Shown here in pieces: positions 23,101 to 33,871 of a DNA stretch of 64,000 bases. Position numbers and translations under genes: made by a program. This DNA is from Lotus japonicus (lineage: Eukaryota; Streptophyta; Magnoliopsida; Fabales; Fabaceae). Location of the stretch: the NCBI RefSeq assembly GCF_012489685.1, contig NC_080046.1, positions 36,977,176-37,041,175 of the forward strand, in the 5' to 3' direction. The first letter of the stretch is position 1. Every line of letters begins with the position of its first letter. A model generated the notes under the pieces. It was not told the DNA's origin and made no database searches. It was given only the letters and a program-made list of their open reading frames with translations.

Positions 23101-23278
23101 CAACTTCGCCTCCAGGCTTAAGTTTCAGCTCTCGGAACATACGCCTTTCTCCCGTCATGTGACGCGAGCATCCACTGTCCAGATACCATGTTTGGTGTTT
23201 CAGTGGAGCTATCAAGGATATCTGCAACATAGATAATCTTGTCCTTAGGTACCCACTTTCTGGGTCCTCTCTTGTTAG
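20126..23278 (-). pseudogene. Sirevirus copy 1 pol (PR-IN-RT-RNase H) with one in-frame stop
   Basis: The pol frame opens after a stop just upstream of 23278 and overlaps the end of gag in the +1 frame. Numbering from the Met at 23230: protease DSG at 18-20; integrase zinc motif H147, H152, C181, C184; integrase catalytic D212, D275 and E311 with the usual 35 residues between the last two. The RT has [12 protein letters not shown] and YVDDIIFGS, and the RNase H region has GYCDADYAGD and STAEAEYISA. A TAA at 20933-20935 replaces a codon that is GAA in copy 2, and the frame then continues to 20126. Everything else is open, so the element has lost autonomy by a single visible lesion. Confidence 0.92.
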
Positions 23279-25028
23279 TTACCCCAGAGGTTCTGATCAC
23301 CTTGGGTGTCTCAACATGATATTTTAAAGGAATATTTGCATGATATTTAGTCATAGAGAAAGATCCCTTTTTAAGAGGGTTTTTAGCAACTTTAGCAGAT
23401 ACAGGATCAGGCAATATGGTACCAGAGGGAACAAAGCATTCATACAAGGATTTAGCTTTAGACACAGAGGGCTCATTTCTAATTGGTTTAGAATAGCCAA
23501 TGCCATGCATTCCATTTCTGCTTACGCCATAGATCATTGAAGCCATTAAGCTTCTATCCACGCTTTTAGCTAGGAATCTTTGAAAAGACTTTTCATACTT
23601 AGATTCATTTCTACAATCAGAGGCATCACATGCAACAATTTCTTCTAACTTAGCAATTTGGTTCTTAAGCACAGAGTTAGAATTGATCAAGGCATGATTA
23701 TCATTTTTCAAATCAGAAATAATTTTCTCATGTTCAGAAGGAGTCTTGGAAACAGCAGATAAGTTCTTTTTCAGCTTCTTATGCTTAGACAATAAGGAGT
23801 TATACTTATCCATAATATCAGACAATGCATGTTTCAGTTCAGAGGTAGAGAAAGAAGCGAATACCTCATTTTCATCGTCTGAGTTAGGATCTCCTTCTGA
23901 TTCTGAGTCAGAGTCAACAGCTTCCTTTGACTCTGCTTCCTTGTCTTTGACAATCGCCATGAGTCCTTGGACTTCACCATCAGAGTCAACATCCTCTGAC
24001 TCTGATTCATCAAATGTCACCATCAGACTCTTCTTGGTCTTGAAGTGCTTCTTTGGCTTCTTGTCCTTCTTCAACTTTGGACAATCACTTTTGTAGTGCC
24101 CAGATTCTTTGCACTCAAAACATGTGACTTCCTTGATTGAAGACTTCTTCTGGCCTGAGGACTCATACTTTCTTTTTGCCTTTCCAGAGCCTTTGAACTT
24201 GCTCTGCCTGTGCTTCCAGATGCGGTTGAGTCTCTTGGAGATCAGAGTCAGCTCATCTTCATCAGAATCTTCTGATGCTTCTTCAGATTCCTCTTCTTCA
24301 GCTTGAAGAGCTTTTGACTTCTCAACCTTAGCCTTTTCAGATTTGGATTTCAAGGCTATGGACTTTTCCCTCAGATCTTGCATCTCTGAGCGCTTCAGCT
24401 CATGGCATTTCAAAATGCTGATGAGTTCTTCTAAACTCATATTCTCAACGTCTCTCGTGAGCTCTATTGAAGTCACCAAAGGCATCCAACTTTCAGGAAA
24501 ACACCTGATGACCCTTATGACATGATATTTTGTTGTGTAGCTCTTGTTGAGAGGTCGTATGCCAGCTACAAGCAACTGAAATCTGGAGAACATTTCTTCA
24601 ATGGACTCATTTGGCTCCATGATGAAGGATTCATACTTTTGGATCAAAGACAATGCCTTTGATTCTTTGACTTTCTTGTTTCCTTCATGAGACATCTTCA
24701 GAGATTCGAAAATGCCTTTTGCAAACTCACGATCTGTAATCTTCTGGTACTCTTCATAGGAAATAGCACTTAGAAGAATTGCTCTTGCTTTGTGATGTTG
24801 TGAGTACAGCTTCTTTTGATCTGCAGTCATCTCTGACCTTGGGATCTTCTTGCCATCTGCATCAACTGGACGCTCATAGCCATCCACAATAATATCCCAG
24901 AGATCTGCATCGAAACCCAGAAAGAAACTTTCCAGTCTATCTTTCCAATATTCGAACCTTTGACCGTCGAACATAGGAGGCTTTGCATTGTAACCATCTC
25001 TTTGAGTTTCACTGGTGGTGGCAGCCAT
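23118..25028 (-). CDS. Sirevirus copy 1 Gag, 636 aa
   Basis: It begins [20 protein letters not shown] just inside the 5' LTR and primer site. The N-terminal 200 residues fit the copia Gag domain (UBN2 / Retrotran_gag_2 type). A CCHC zinc knuckle [14 protein letters not shown] lies near residue 303. Acidic and lysine-rich segments and a coiled-coil-like stretch follow. The last about 53 codons overlap the pol frame. The corresponding gene in copy 2 is 33872-35635 plus 46210-46339. The start is the first ATG after the leader and matches copy 2 (MATTSET). Confidence 0.92.
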   Translation of the reverse strand: MAATTSETQRDGYNAKPPMFDGQRFEYWKDRLESFFLGFDADLWDIIVDGYERPVDADGKKIPRSEMTADQKKLYSQHHKARAILLSAISYEEYQKITDREFAKGIFESLKMSHEGNKKVKESKALSLIQKYESFIMEPNESIEEMFSRFQLLVAGIRPLNKSYTTKYHVIRVIRCFPESWMPLVTSIELTRDVENMSLEELISILKCHELKRSEMQDLREKSIALKSKSEKAKVEKSKALQAEEEESEEASEDSDEDELTLISKRLNRIWKHRQSKFKGSGKAKRKYESSGQKKSSIKEVTCFECKESGHYKSDCPKLKKDKKPKKHFKTKKSLMVTFDESESEDVDSDGEVQGLMAIVKDKEAESKEAVDSDSESEGDPNSDDENEVFASFSTSELKHALSDIMDKYNSLLSKHKKLKKNLSAVSKTPSEHEKIISDLKNDNHALINSNSVLKNQIAKLEEIVACDASDCRNESKYEKSFQRFLAKSVDRSLMASMIYGVSRNGMHGIGYSKPIRNEPSVSKAKSLYECFVPSGTILPDPVSAKVAKNPLKKGSFSMTKYHANIPLKYHVETPKVIRTSGVTNKRGPRKWVPKDKIIYVADILDSSTETPNMVSGQWMLASHDGRKAYVPRAET

Positions 25029-25086
25029 TGTTTTTCACATCGGCCCGGATCACTGAACACTGTTAGGTGTGGTAATCAGAACTTGC

Positions 25087-25098
25087 GCTCTGATACCA
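25087..25098 (-). promoter_or_regulatory. Sirevirus copy 1 primer-binding site (initiator Met tRNA)
   Basis: The minus strand reads TGGTATCAGAGC, complementary to the 3' end of plant initiator tRNA-Met. It is two bases from the inner edge of the 5' LTR. The same site follows the copy 2 LTR at 33801-33812. Confidence 0.93.
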
Positions 25099-25100
25099 AT

Positions 25101-26309
25101 TGAAGGTATGAAAAACGGTAGAAAGGGGGGGTTTGAATAACGTTTTCAATATAAAACTTCCACCTTAAAGATTTTGACAAATCTTTCGAGAACTTAAGTG
25201 CTAAAGATAAGAGATAGAAAAGCACACAAGGATTTTATCCTGGTTCACTTGATAAATCACTCAAGCTACTCCAGTCCACCCGTTAAGGTGATTTCTTCCT
25301 TCTTAGAATGAAGGCAATCCACTAATCAGGTAAGAGTTACAACTGCACTTAAAACCTACAAGTGACTAACAATTACACTGACTTAGCTCACACTAAGATT
25401 CACTCTCTTAGTCTTCTCTAGGATCCGATCAACCTTGATCTCCTAAAGGAACTAAACAAACTGTTTATCAAAGAATTGTTTACAAGAGATTTGCTTCTAA
25501 AAAGCTAATAGTAAACTCAATGAATTTCAGATGAAAGAAAAACTTAGAAGATTTTGAATATGTCTTGCGTATGTGTGAATGCTTCTAGCCGTTTCTTTCA
25601 GTCTTCAGCCTCTTTATATACTCCAAGGATTAGGGTTGAGCGATGCATGGGAAATGCTACCGTTGGAGGGCAGTTCTGGAAAATCCAGCTTCTGCTGTGG
25701 CTGAGAACGTTAGGTAGGTCGTCAGGAAGGTACAGTAGCTTTTTTACTTGGATAGCGACGCGACCTTTAAACCTAGGAGACTTCTGATCAGGGGAATGCT
25801 TCATATTGGAACTTGTGAAGCCGGTTGATCAGAGTCAGAGTGAAAGCACAGATCCTCTGACCATTGTATCTTCTGATTCTGAAATCAGAGGGAAGTACAT
25901 GGCCTTCAGAGTTTCTTGCTTCTGGACTTCAGAGTTTCCACTATTCAGCTTCTGGATCTTCAGAGTCTTCTACACCATCAGAATATCTGAACCTTCAGTG
26001 TTTCTTGGTTATCAAAACTTCTGGATCTTCAGAGCTTCTAGCGACTGAGTCCACATCAGAGTTTGTATAACTTCAGAACTTCTGAAGCTTTTCCACTGTT
26101 CATACTGAACATGGTGAATGCGAAAGCGTTGCTTGGGTCACTCTTTATACACAGTGCTTCTGATTTGTGTGAGATTGAGTTGAGGTCAGAACCTGCAAAT
26201 AGCACACTCAGAAAAACACGTTAGAGTACCACAATTGTTCATATCAAAAGATTAACTTGTAATCATCAAAACATAGAGTTGTACTACTAGATCAAAACTT
26301 GATCTTACA
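25101..26309 (-). repeat. Sirevirus copy 1 5' LTR
   Basis: It is the same length as the 3' LTR. Differences seen by eye are near 25217, 25350, 25744, 25983 and 26016. The TATA box GTATATAAAGAGG is on the minus strand near 25612-25624. It is directly followed on the right by target duplication GCCTC and resumed Athila A gag. Confidence 0.95.
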
Positions 26310-26314
26310 GCCTC

Positions 26315-27781
26315 ATGTTAGTAATTTTTGTACTATGACTAATCAAGATTTCCGAGGTCAAAGCTCTGGACTATCTCAACAAGTCCAAGATAAAGTCGAT
26401 GAAAATGGTGGTTGCAAGAAAAGCTTAGAGGAGTTATTGGAGAGTTTCATCAACCATTCAGAGAGCACTTACAAGAGCCAAAAGGTGGCTATAAAGAACT
26501 TGGAAAGTCAATTTGGCCAGCTGGCCCAACAAATGGTTGAGATGCCTCAAGGTAAGTTTTCTCCCTATTCTTTAATTTTGTCTAAACAATAAAATTCTGC
26601 TGTTATTACCACTAGGAGTGGGAGAGTGTTACATGAGTCAAAAAAATAAATTGAGGGAGAAAAAAGTGAGGAAATAGTTGAGGAGGAAGGTAGTGTTCCT
26701 ATTAAAACTAGAGTGATGAATGATCCTATTCCTGAACTTGGCAAAGTTCCATTTCCTAAAGCATTGGCTAAAAATAATTTGGATAAAAAAAATTCAAAAT
26801 TTATGGATGTTTTTAAGAAACTCCATATCGATATCCCTTTTTCTGATGCTTTGGAGCAAATGCCTATCTATGCTAAGTTCATGAAGGACATTTTAAGTAA
26901 GAGAAGGAAGTTGAGTGAGGTTGATGAAACTATCATGATGGCCGAAGAGTGTAGTTCCATTTTGCAACGAAAAATGCCTAAGAAGAGAAGGGATCCTGGG
27001 AGTTTTACTATCCCAGTGGAGATTGAGGGGTTGACTGTTGTTCAAGCCTTGTGCGACTTAGGAGCGAGCATGAACTTGATGCAGCTTAGCATGTTTAGGA
27101 AGTTGAACTTAGGTGAGGTCACCCCGACCATGCTCTTCTTACAAATGACAGACCGATCCCTAAAAAAACCATATGGGATTGTGGAAGATGTAATGGTTAA
27201 GGTTGATAAGTATGTATTTCCTATTGACTTTGTGGTGCTGGACATGGAGGAGGATGCAACGATTCCTCTCATTCTAGGCCGACCCTTCTTAGCCACTGGT
27301 AGGGCTAAGATTGATGTTGATAAGGGTCAGCTCATCCTCCGAGTTGGTAAGGACAAGGTAAGATTTTCGGTTTTCAATCCTAATTTGCAAACTAACCTTA
27401 ATGAGGATTTTGGTTGTGATATGATCAAAGGCTTGTCCAGGTCTTCAAGAGAGACCCCCAAGGTAAGTGAAAAAGATGTTGAGCTTAGCCAAGCTCTCAT
27501 CAAGCTTGTTAGTGAAAACAAGTATGAGGGTCTAAAGAGGAGAATTTCCAACACCACATGGCCGGATTCACTCAAGCTAGTCACCTTGTAAAGATGGAAG
27601 GTGTAACTAGTGATGAGCTCAAGATTAAGCTCTTCCCCCACTCCTTGAAGGGGGGAGCAAGGATTTGGTTCGATGGTTTAGATGATACCCTCTCTTGGGA
27701 GGAGTTGTTCCAAAGGTTTTGTGCAAGGTTTCTACCTTGCACATATCGAAGGAAGAATGATGGTAAGGAATTTCCTTACTA
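26315..27781 (+). pseudogene. Athila A gag 3' part, protease and second gag-like domain (gag')
   Basis: It continues the gag cut at 14244. Residues matching copy B include KKSLEELLESFINHSES and LESQFGQLAQQM; stops lie at about 26590 and 26647. From 26713 the frame is open for 292 codons and covers the protease-like domain with QALCDLGASMNLM (DLG in place of DSG, usual for Athila) and LILGRPFLATGRAKIDVD. After a frameshift near 27560, 27558-27781 encodes KIKLFPHSL...WFDGLDD...SWEELFQRFCARFLP, a partial second Retrotrans_gag domain. Copy B has the same order. No RT follows. Confidence 0.85.
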
Positions 27782-28679
27782 ACACCAAAGGAAGGAGAGT
27801 CCACCTAGGACTATAACTTAGTGTTGCTTGGGAGACAACCCAAGTCTTGTTTTCTTTTGCTTGTTTGTTTGTTGCCTTTTTCAAGGAATAAGAGCATTGA
27901 TTCTGGAGTAGGAGGTGTGTCTAAGACCTCCATGGTAACTTGTAAAGGAGGTCAACTCTTCCCCTTAGTTTAGCTCATACATTTTTGCATATTTTTCTTT
28001 TGTAGCGTTTATTTTTCTTTTATTCATGCATTGTTTTGTTAGAGTCGTTTTTGGGTCTCTACTTCCCTATATTCACATGTTTTTGCCCGTAGTTTTGCTC
28101 TCTAACTTGTGCTGGTTTTGAAAATGTTTTTGTGAATACTTGTGTTCTTTTTGGGGATGAGTGATTGCATGCTTTGGGGATGAGAGGGGAAGACTTCGGT
28201 CTTCCAAGTGTTTCTTAAGGATAGATTTGGTGTGAGTCCATAAGGGTCCATCTTTGACCCTTCACCATAAAATTTCCCTTGAGGATCCTGACTCACTCGT
28301 ACTTCTTGGTTATGTATTGATTTCACTCTTTGCATGTTTTGTGATACTTGCACTATTCTTGAGACTTGTAGGATTTTGAGCTTCTGAGTTTTTTGACTTT
28401 TACATTATCCTTAGTTGTCCCATTTGAGCCTTATTGGAGAATTTGTTGTAGCCAAATGATTGGGACAGATGTTTGGTTTGAATTTTTGGGAGTGATAGTC
28501 CTTGAATTGTTGTGGAGCTGAAAATATTTGTGAAATAGTCTCTTGCCCCAAGTGAAAAAATGTTAAAAATGAAAAAAGAAAAAAAAAAGAGAACTCCTAA
28601 ACAAAAGTTGGAGTTGCAAAAAGGAAAATAAAAGAAAAGAAAGTTGAAAAATGGGGGTCAAGAGACTTGTGCTAAAAAA
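27782..28679 (+). other. Athila A 3' non-coding region, first part
   Basis: It starts with GCTTGGGAGACAACCCAAG, a sequence common downstream of Athila-type genes. It aligns with the reverse strand of copy B (54834-54100), including the A-rich and TTTGTTTAGGAGTTC-type blocks. Copy B carries about 2 kb more here, the extra gene at 54837-56539, which copy A lacks. The small ORF at 28102-28353 is not conserved in copy B. Confidence 0.7.
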
Positions 28680-29985
28680 TGTTAAGTTCAAACGCATCAT
28701 GACGTTTTTAAATCTTATTTTGATCATAACAATTTTATAGAAGAAGTTTCGATGAAAATTAAACTCACTATAGCATTTGAATTTCAGGAGAAACTCAAGA
28801 AAATGTTATATGCTTCAACGTTCTATAATCTCAAATAGAAAAGCTTCAGAAGTTACAAAACAGTTTGGGAAGCAAACTGACTCGCACTCAATATCCAAGT
28901 CTATGGCGGTCCAATGCCACATCATCAGTCATATTTATTGAAGACAGATTTTGAGCGCCAAAGTTAAAGTTTGATTGCAACCAGTTGCCCAACATTCTAA
29001 TCAAAAGGCAACCCATTTACTTATATTCAAATCAGATCACGTGAAGACTAGTTTACTTCAGCTAAAGGCACGCTGACCAACAAGTTTGTACAAGCCGTCA
29101 ACATCATATTTCCCAATTGTCTCATGTTTGAAAAGTAGCTCAAGTCTATCACCACCTACTAGCTGACAAACTTCATCTTTTCGGCTAAAGGATAGACTTC
29201 CCTCTACGCTCGCATTCAATGAAGCTACCAACCAAAGCCATTTGAATCAACGGTTTGATCTCATCTCACAATGGCTAAAAGCAACGGTAAGATTAAAGCT
29301 CACAATAGCTACAACACTAGCAAGCGAGTATATAAGGCACACTTGAATATTGAAGATATAGAGAATTAATTTTGAAAGAAGAAAGTTTCTAAGAGTCAAA
29401 CACAAGCCTTTACTTCTGCAAGTGAAAGAGAGAACCTCGTACCTTAAAAGAGTCAAATCTCTCTATTCTCTTCTCACTTAGTTTCAGAACTCTTAAGTGC
29501 TCCAAAGTCAGATCTGAACCCAAAAACTTAGAGTTCCAGTGCCATAAATTCTCTACCACTACTCTTGAACGAAGAGAAATCCAGTAGAGAGATATAATCT
29601 TTTTAAAGATTGTTGGAGAAGTCCTTAACAATACTTGTAGGAGGAGTCATGTTGAATACTTGGACAAGTCCGTGATAATACTTGTGGGAGAAGTCTTGTT
29701 GAATACTTGTATTGGAGAAGTCCTTGATACTTGCTAGTGAAAATCTTGGTGGTGCCAAGTACTGGACGTAACCCAATCGTTTAGGGTGAACTAGTATAAA
29801 TCTATGTGTGTTGATCGTTCTGCTTTACTAACTTATATTTCCGCTACACTAAACCGTTTACGAAAAGTCATACTTAACTTTTTCTTAAAAGAACTAATAT
29901 TCTTTTCATAAACCAAAGTTTTAAAACATAAAATTCAAGTACACAATTCAAACCCCCATTTCTTGTGTTACTTATTTGCATCTCA
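28680..29985 (+). mobile_element. Copia-type solo LTR, 1306 bp, TSD AAAAA
   Basis: The ends are TGTTAAGTTCAAACG and TTATTTGCATCTCA with AAAAA on both sides (28675-28679, 29986-29990). Removing it restores colinearity with copy B (GAGACTTGTG then GTTGAAAGCTCCGGGGTT). A TATA box TATATAAGGC lies near 29330. The end TTCAAACCCCC is typical of plant copia LTRs. The A-rich flanks weaken the target-duplication evidence slightly. Confidence 0.75.
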
Positions 29986-30357
29986 AAAAAGTTAGTTGTT
30001 GAAAGCTCCGGGGTTACTTAAGTTGGACCACACTCATTGTGCTTTGAAGCCTAGTTATCCTTAGGGACCAACCACCGTCATATTTAACCAAGTCAACATT
30101 TCAACCCTTTGAAGTCTCTTTGAAATTGTGCTTGCTTGATCTCTATTGCCCTTGAGTGAATGATATCCAGAACCTATGAACTGCTTGTGTGCTCAGTGCA
30201 CTAAATATATATCTCACCCTAGGAATTTCAGATCTATACGCTTCTCATAATGGACTCCACACTCTTCTTTGTCCGAAAGTTGCATGAAGTGGATTGTTGT
30301 GTCTTTCTTTTGGAACTAGTTGTAGTTGCTTAAACCCCCGATTTTGTGATAAGTATT
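29986..30357 (+). other. Athila A 3' non-coding region, second part
   Basis: GAAAGCTCCGGGGTT, GGGACCAACCACCGTCATA and GTGTGCTCAGTGCACTAAAT correspond to the reverse strand of copy B at 54085-53870. The homology fades near CCCGATTTTGTGATAAG. The Athila polypurine tract and 3' LTR are absent, and a Tat-type LTR starts instead. Confidence 0.7.
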
Positions 30358-30736
30358 TGTTGCGTTCTAAGGTAAGCTTAAGTAGGAAAGGTACAAAAAG
30401 CAAACCCTAGCAGAGCACTAAAATAGCAAAGATGTAATAAAAGGGAATATTCTCATTAATGGTCAAAAAAAATCTTCGGTACAAGGTGATGACCTTCCCT
30501 TTTATAGAGGGGTATGGTCATGACATGGACTTTTCCTACATTTAGGCCTGACAACCAGGGCCCAAATCCCTATGCACATAAGACAAATCCAAGAGAATCT
30601 TCCAGATGGCTTACGGGACCACTTAAAGGGGGCGAGAATCCTCGGTATTTTGTCAATTCCCGCCATGTCTTCCTTCGTCCAGCTGATTGCTTGTTTTGGG
30701 CGAGCATAGAGGTCTTTATGTCCCGCCCAGTCCACA
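30358..30736 (-). repeat. Tat-type 3' LTR, about 379 bp
   Basis: On the minus strand it starts TGTGGACTGGGCGGGACATA right after a purine tract CTTGGGGGCA (30737-30746). It has a TATA box CTATAAAAGGGAAGG near 30507-30490 and an AATATTCCCTTTTATTACATC segment. The left end is set at TGTTGCG near 30358 where Athila homology stops; this end is uncertain by some bases. No second LTR is available for comparison. Confidence 0.6.
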
Positions 30737-31266
30737 TGCCCCCAAGACATGAGGCTCAGGTAGATTGAGTCGAAATGTCTTTAGTATGCTATTTCATCGC
30801 TTGCCTCCATTACTTGTTGGGTGTTTTTTGGTGAAGTCCTTTGTAAATGTATTGGTTATTTTACATCGCCCCTTTCACGTTTGTTGTTATATCACCACTT
30901 TCCATACTTGTTGATATGCCGCCATTTTTTATGTCTGTTGATATGCTGCCATTTTCTATGTTTGTTGATATGTCGCCATTTTCTATGCTTGTTGATATGT
31001 CGCCATTTTTTGCCCAATTCGTTTTCTCAACCGTCAATCAAGTCTTTTCCACTGACACACGCAATCCTCGTTTCTCGGGATTCGTCATCATTTGCAATGA
31101 ATGCAGTTTCTATTTGTGTGTCTCGAGGAGTTGCTTCGTTTGGTGGAAACCTAGGATGTTATGATACCTTTTCACTTCACATCTTTTCAAAATTTTCAAA
31201 ATTCAAAATTTCAAATCCCACGACGCTTCGCTGTTCACCCCACTCATTCTCTCTCCTCTTCTCCCC
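30737..31266. other. Spacer between Tat LTR and antisense gene
   Basis: It includes the polypurine tract of the Tat element at its left end and the 27-bp tandem repeat at 30880-31014. Immediately before the TATA box is a CT-rich stretch (31240-31266). ORFs here are by-products of the 27-bp repeat. Confidence 0.55.
30880..31014. repeat. 27-bp tandem repeat, about 5 units
   Basis: The unit is about TTGTTGATATGTCGCC then ATTTTCTATGC. Units become more diverged toward the left (TTTGTTGTTATATCACC). The array lies 250-390 bp upstream of the TATA box of the antisense gene. Since 27 is a multiple of 3 it reads through as repeated peptide in more than one frame. Confidence 0.85.
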
Positions 31267-31273
31267 TATAAAA
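31267..31273 (+). promoter_or_regulatory. TATA box of the Tat antisense gene
   Basis: TATAAAA in CCCCTATAAAACC is followed by a CT-rich leader. A probable 5'-UTR intron (31430-31523) begins with GTGAGT and ends CCCAG, two bases before the ATG at 31525. Confidence 0.65.
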
Positions 31274-31524
31274 CCTCTTTTACCTCTCTTCACTTTTTTA
31301 CTTTCAGAGATTTTCTCACTTTCTCCTCTTTGAACTCCGGTGAATCCTCGCTTACTCCGGCCGTCGTCATTGCGCGGTGTTCCCCTTTAGCCGACGCTCT
31401 CCTCACCCAATCTCTCATCCCTTCCTCCGGTGAGTTCTTTACATATTTTTTTCTCACTTTATTTTCTTTCTTTTTCTTGACGCTGTTCATCTTCCTCGTT
31501 TAACCTTTCATGAAATTACCCAGT

Positions 31525-32591
31525 ATGTCATTGAATAGTGTTAGCGTTTCTTCGTTAGAGCTTTCTTCACCTTCAACGGACGGGGCAGTTTCTACCCCCT
31601 CTGTTATTGAAATTCACTCCTCGCCTTCCATTCACGAGGATTCCGGGCCGGCCGGTTCTGTTGATTTTGTCTTTTCTTCCAATGAAGGTTTATCCTCGCC
31701 TGAATGGCGAACAGACGCACATTTAGTTGAAGATAAGTGTTTGTGGCGCTTTATCTGGGGTAGTATTGGGAGTATTAATTCGCTTCGAATATCAGCTCAA
31801 GGGTTCACGAAAGTAAATCCCGCCACCTCATGTAATGACGACCTTCAGCTAAATGGTCTTTCTTGTGGCGAAGATGACTGTGTTCTTTTGTGAAAAGACT
31901 CGTTAGATGAGTCGCCCGACTTCTTTTACGTCTATGGTTATTTTTTCACTGATTTGAACATTAAACTTCCTTTTTCGCCTTTCATATGTCATGTTTTGTC
32001 TTTTCTGAATGTGGCGCCTGGTCAACTCCAGCCCAATGCCTGGGGCTTTATCCGTTGCTTCGAAATCTTGTGTGATCATCTGAGCTTCACGCCCACCTAC
32101 CCTTTGTTTTTTCTTTTCTATAAATCTGTTACTAAAAAACCTACTTCCGTGAAGTGGGTTCCTCTCCTAGCACGCAAAAAAATGAGTCGGTTCACTGCTC
32201 TTAAGAGTCATTACAAAGTGTGGCAGAAAAAGTATTTTAAAGTTGTTGAGTCGCCTGAAGTAAAGAACTTGTTCCGAGATTCCAACAATTGCCCTCTTTT
32301 CCCATTTTACTGGACAAAAAATCCTCGCCGAAAAATCTCTGTTTCGTACGACGCCTTAGACGATTCCGAGCAAGGGGTTGCTGATTATCTTCGATCACTG
32401 CCGGTATTCTCTAGTCATGAGTTTATTAAGGCGTCAACAACTGACACTTTAAATCAATTTTTTAGTAAGTTAATGATCTTTACACATAACTTGCTTTTTC
32501 ATTTATTCATCACTTTTAACTGTGACACTTTCTTGTGCAGCCACGATGGGTAAAGGTAAGGTTGATGCCAACCCTTTGAAGATGAAAGAGT
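31525..32591 (+). pseudogene. Tat antisense gene, PF04195-like, 5' exons (broken)
   Basis: The start at 31525 follows a candidate 5'-UTR intron. The protein has a serine-rich N-terminus, then LVEDKCLWRFIWGSIGS and, after an in-frame TGA at 31891-31893, FFYVYGYFFTDLNIKLPF and NAWGFIRCFEILCDHL. These are the conserved blocks of the putative gypsy-type transposon family (PF04195, by recall). Exon 1 ends at 32464 before GTAAGT; a 76-bp intron ends TTGTGCAG at 32540; the phase then gives TTMGKGKVDANPLKMKE up to 32591. There Sirevirus copy 2 begins. The 3' part is at 61104-61955. Function is unknown. Confidence 0.75.
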
Positions 32592-33798
32592 TGTAAGATC
32601 AAGTTTTGATCGTGTAGTACAACTCTATGTTTTGATGATTACAAGTTAACGTTTAAGTATGAACAATTATGGTACTCTAACGTGTTTTCTGAGTGTGCTC
32701 TTAACAGGCTCTGACCTTGACATAATCTCACACAAATCAGAAGCACTTTGCTTAAAGAGTAGCCCTAGCAACGCTTTCGCAATCTCTATGTTCAATCTGA
32801 ACAGTAGAAAAGCTTCAGAAGATCTGAAGTTAATCAAGCTCTCATATGGACTCAGCTCACTTGAAGTTTTGAAGATCTAGACGTTCTGATAACCCAGACA
32901 CTCTGAAGGATCAGAAGCTCTGATGGTTTAGAAGACTCTGAAGATCCAGAAGCTGGAAAGTGAAGACTCTGAAGTCCAGAAGCAAACTGGCTCTCAAGAC
33001 CAAGTATTTTTCCTCTGAGTTCAGAATCAGAAGATACAACGGTCAGAGGATCCATGCTTCCTTCTGACTCTGATCAACAAGCTTCACATGTTCCAACACA
33101 AAGCTTACCTCCGATCAGAAGTCAACAAGGTTAAAGGTCGCGTCACTGTCCAAAGTACAAAAGCAGTGTACTATTCTGACGACCTAACCTAACATTCTCA
33201 GCCATAGCAGAAGCTGGAAAACCCAGAACTGCCCTCCAACGGTAGCATTCCCATGCATGTTCAAACCCTAATCCTTGGAGTATATATAGAGGCTGAAGAC
33301 TGAAAGATGCCGCCTATGAAACATACGCACAAGCACTATTCAAATCTTCTTAGCAATCTTTCTTCATCGAATTCATTATGTTTACTATAAGCTTTTAAGA
33401 AGCAAATTCTTTGTAAACAATATTCTTTAAACAATTGTTTAGTTTACCTTTAGGAGATCAAGGTTGATCGGATCCTAGAGAAGACTAAGAGAGTGAATCT
33501 TAGTGTGAGCTAAGTCAGTGTATTGTTAGTCACTTGTAGGTTTCAAGTGCAGTTGTAACAAATCTCTTATTAGTGAATTGCCTTCATTCTAAGAAGGAAG
33601 AAATCACCTTTGCGGGTGGACTGGACTAGCTTGAGTGATTCAGCAAGTGAACCAGGATAAAATCCTTGTGTGCTTTTCTCATCTCTTATCTTAAGCACTT
33701 TACTTGTGTCTCGAAAGATTTGTTAAACTCTTAAGTGGGAAGTTTTATTCTGAAAACGCTATTCAAACCCCCCCTTTCTATCGTTTTTCATACCTTCA
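32592..33798 (+). repeat. Sirevirus copy 2 5' LTR, 1207 bp
   Basis: It runs TGTAAGATCAAGTTTTGATC to CATACCTTCA. A TATA region GTATATATAGAGG lies near 33280. It is clearly diverged from the copy 1 LTRs along its length with small indels. The insertion point is T32591 within exon 2 of the Tat antisense gene. The matching target duplication cannot be found because the other end was deleted. Confidence 0.93.
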
Positions 33799-33800
33799 AT

Positions 33801-33812
33801 TGGTATCAGAGC
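33801..33812 (+). promoter_or_regulatory. Sirevirus copy 2 primer-binding site (initiator Met tRNA)
   Basis: TGGTATCAGAGC lies two bases after the LTR end, identical to copy 1. Confidence 0.93.
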
Positions 33813-33871
33813 GCAAGTTATGATTACCACACCTAACAGTGTTCAGTGATCCGGGCCGGTGTGAAAAACAA

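Larger units (their letters stand above)
14245..26309 (-). mobile_element. Sirevirus copy 1, full-length copia element, 12,065 bp
   Basis: Both LTRs are 1209 bp (14245-15453 and 25101-26309) and differ at about 5 positions by eye. The flanks are perfect GCCTC duplications (14240-14244 and 26310-26314). Reading on the minus strand the order is 5' LTR, Met-tRNA primer site, gag, pol (PR-IN-RT-RNase H), ORF3, an antisense ORF, polypurine tracts, 3' LTR. Integrase before RT marks Ty1/copia, and the large ORF3 after pol marks the Sirevirus lineage (SIRE1-like). One stop codon in pol is the only clear lesion. It interrupts the gag of Athila A. Confidence 0.95.
5588..30357 (+). mobile_element. Athila-type gypsy element, copy A, heavily interrupted, 3' LTR not seen
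   Basis: The 5' LTR starts TGATGACCCTATTTTAGTAG at 5588, matching the LTR start of copy B on the other strand (61103 leftward). An Asp-tRNA primer site follows near 13213, then gag-protease-gag' and a long non-coding 3' region. Four younger insertions sit inside: 6041-10249, 10265-12280, 14245-26309 and 28680-29985. No RT, RNase H or integrase is present, so it is non-autonomous. It stops at 30358, where a Tat-type LTR begins. Its 3' LTR should lie beyond the right edge if that Tat element inserted into it. Confidence 0.8.
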
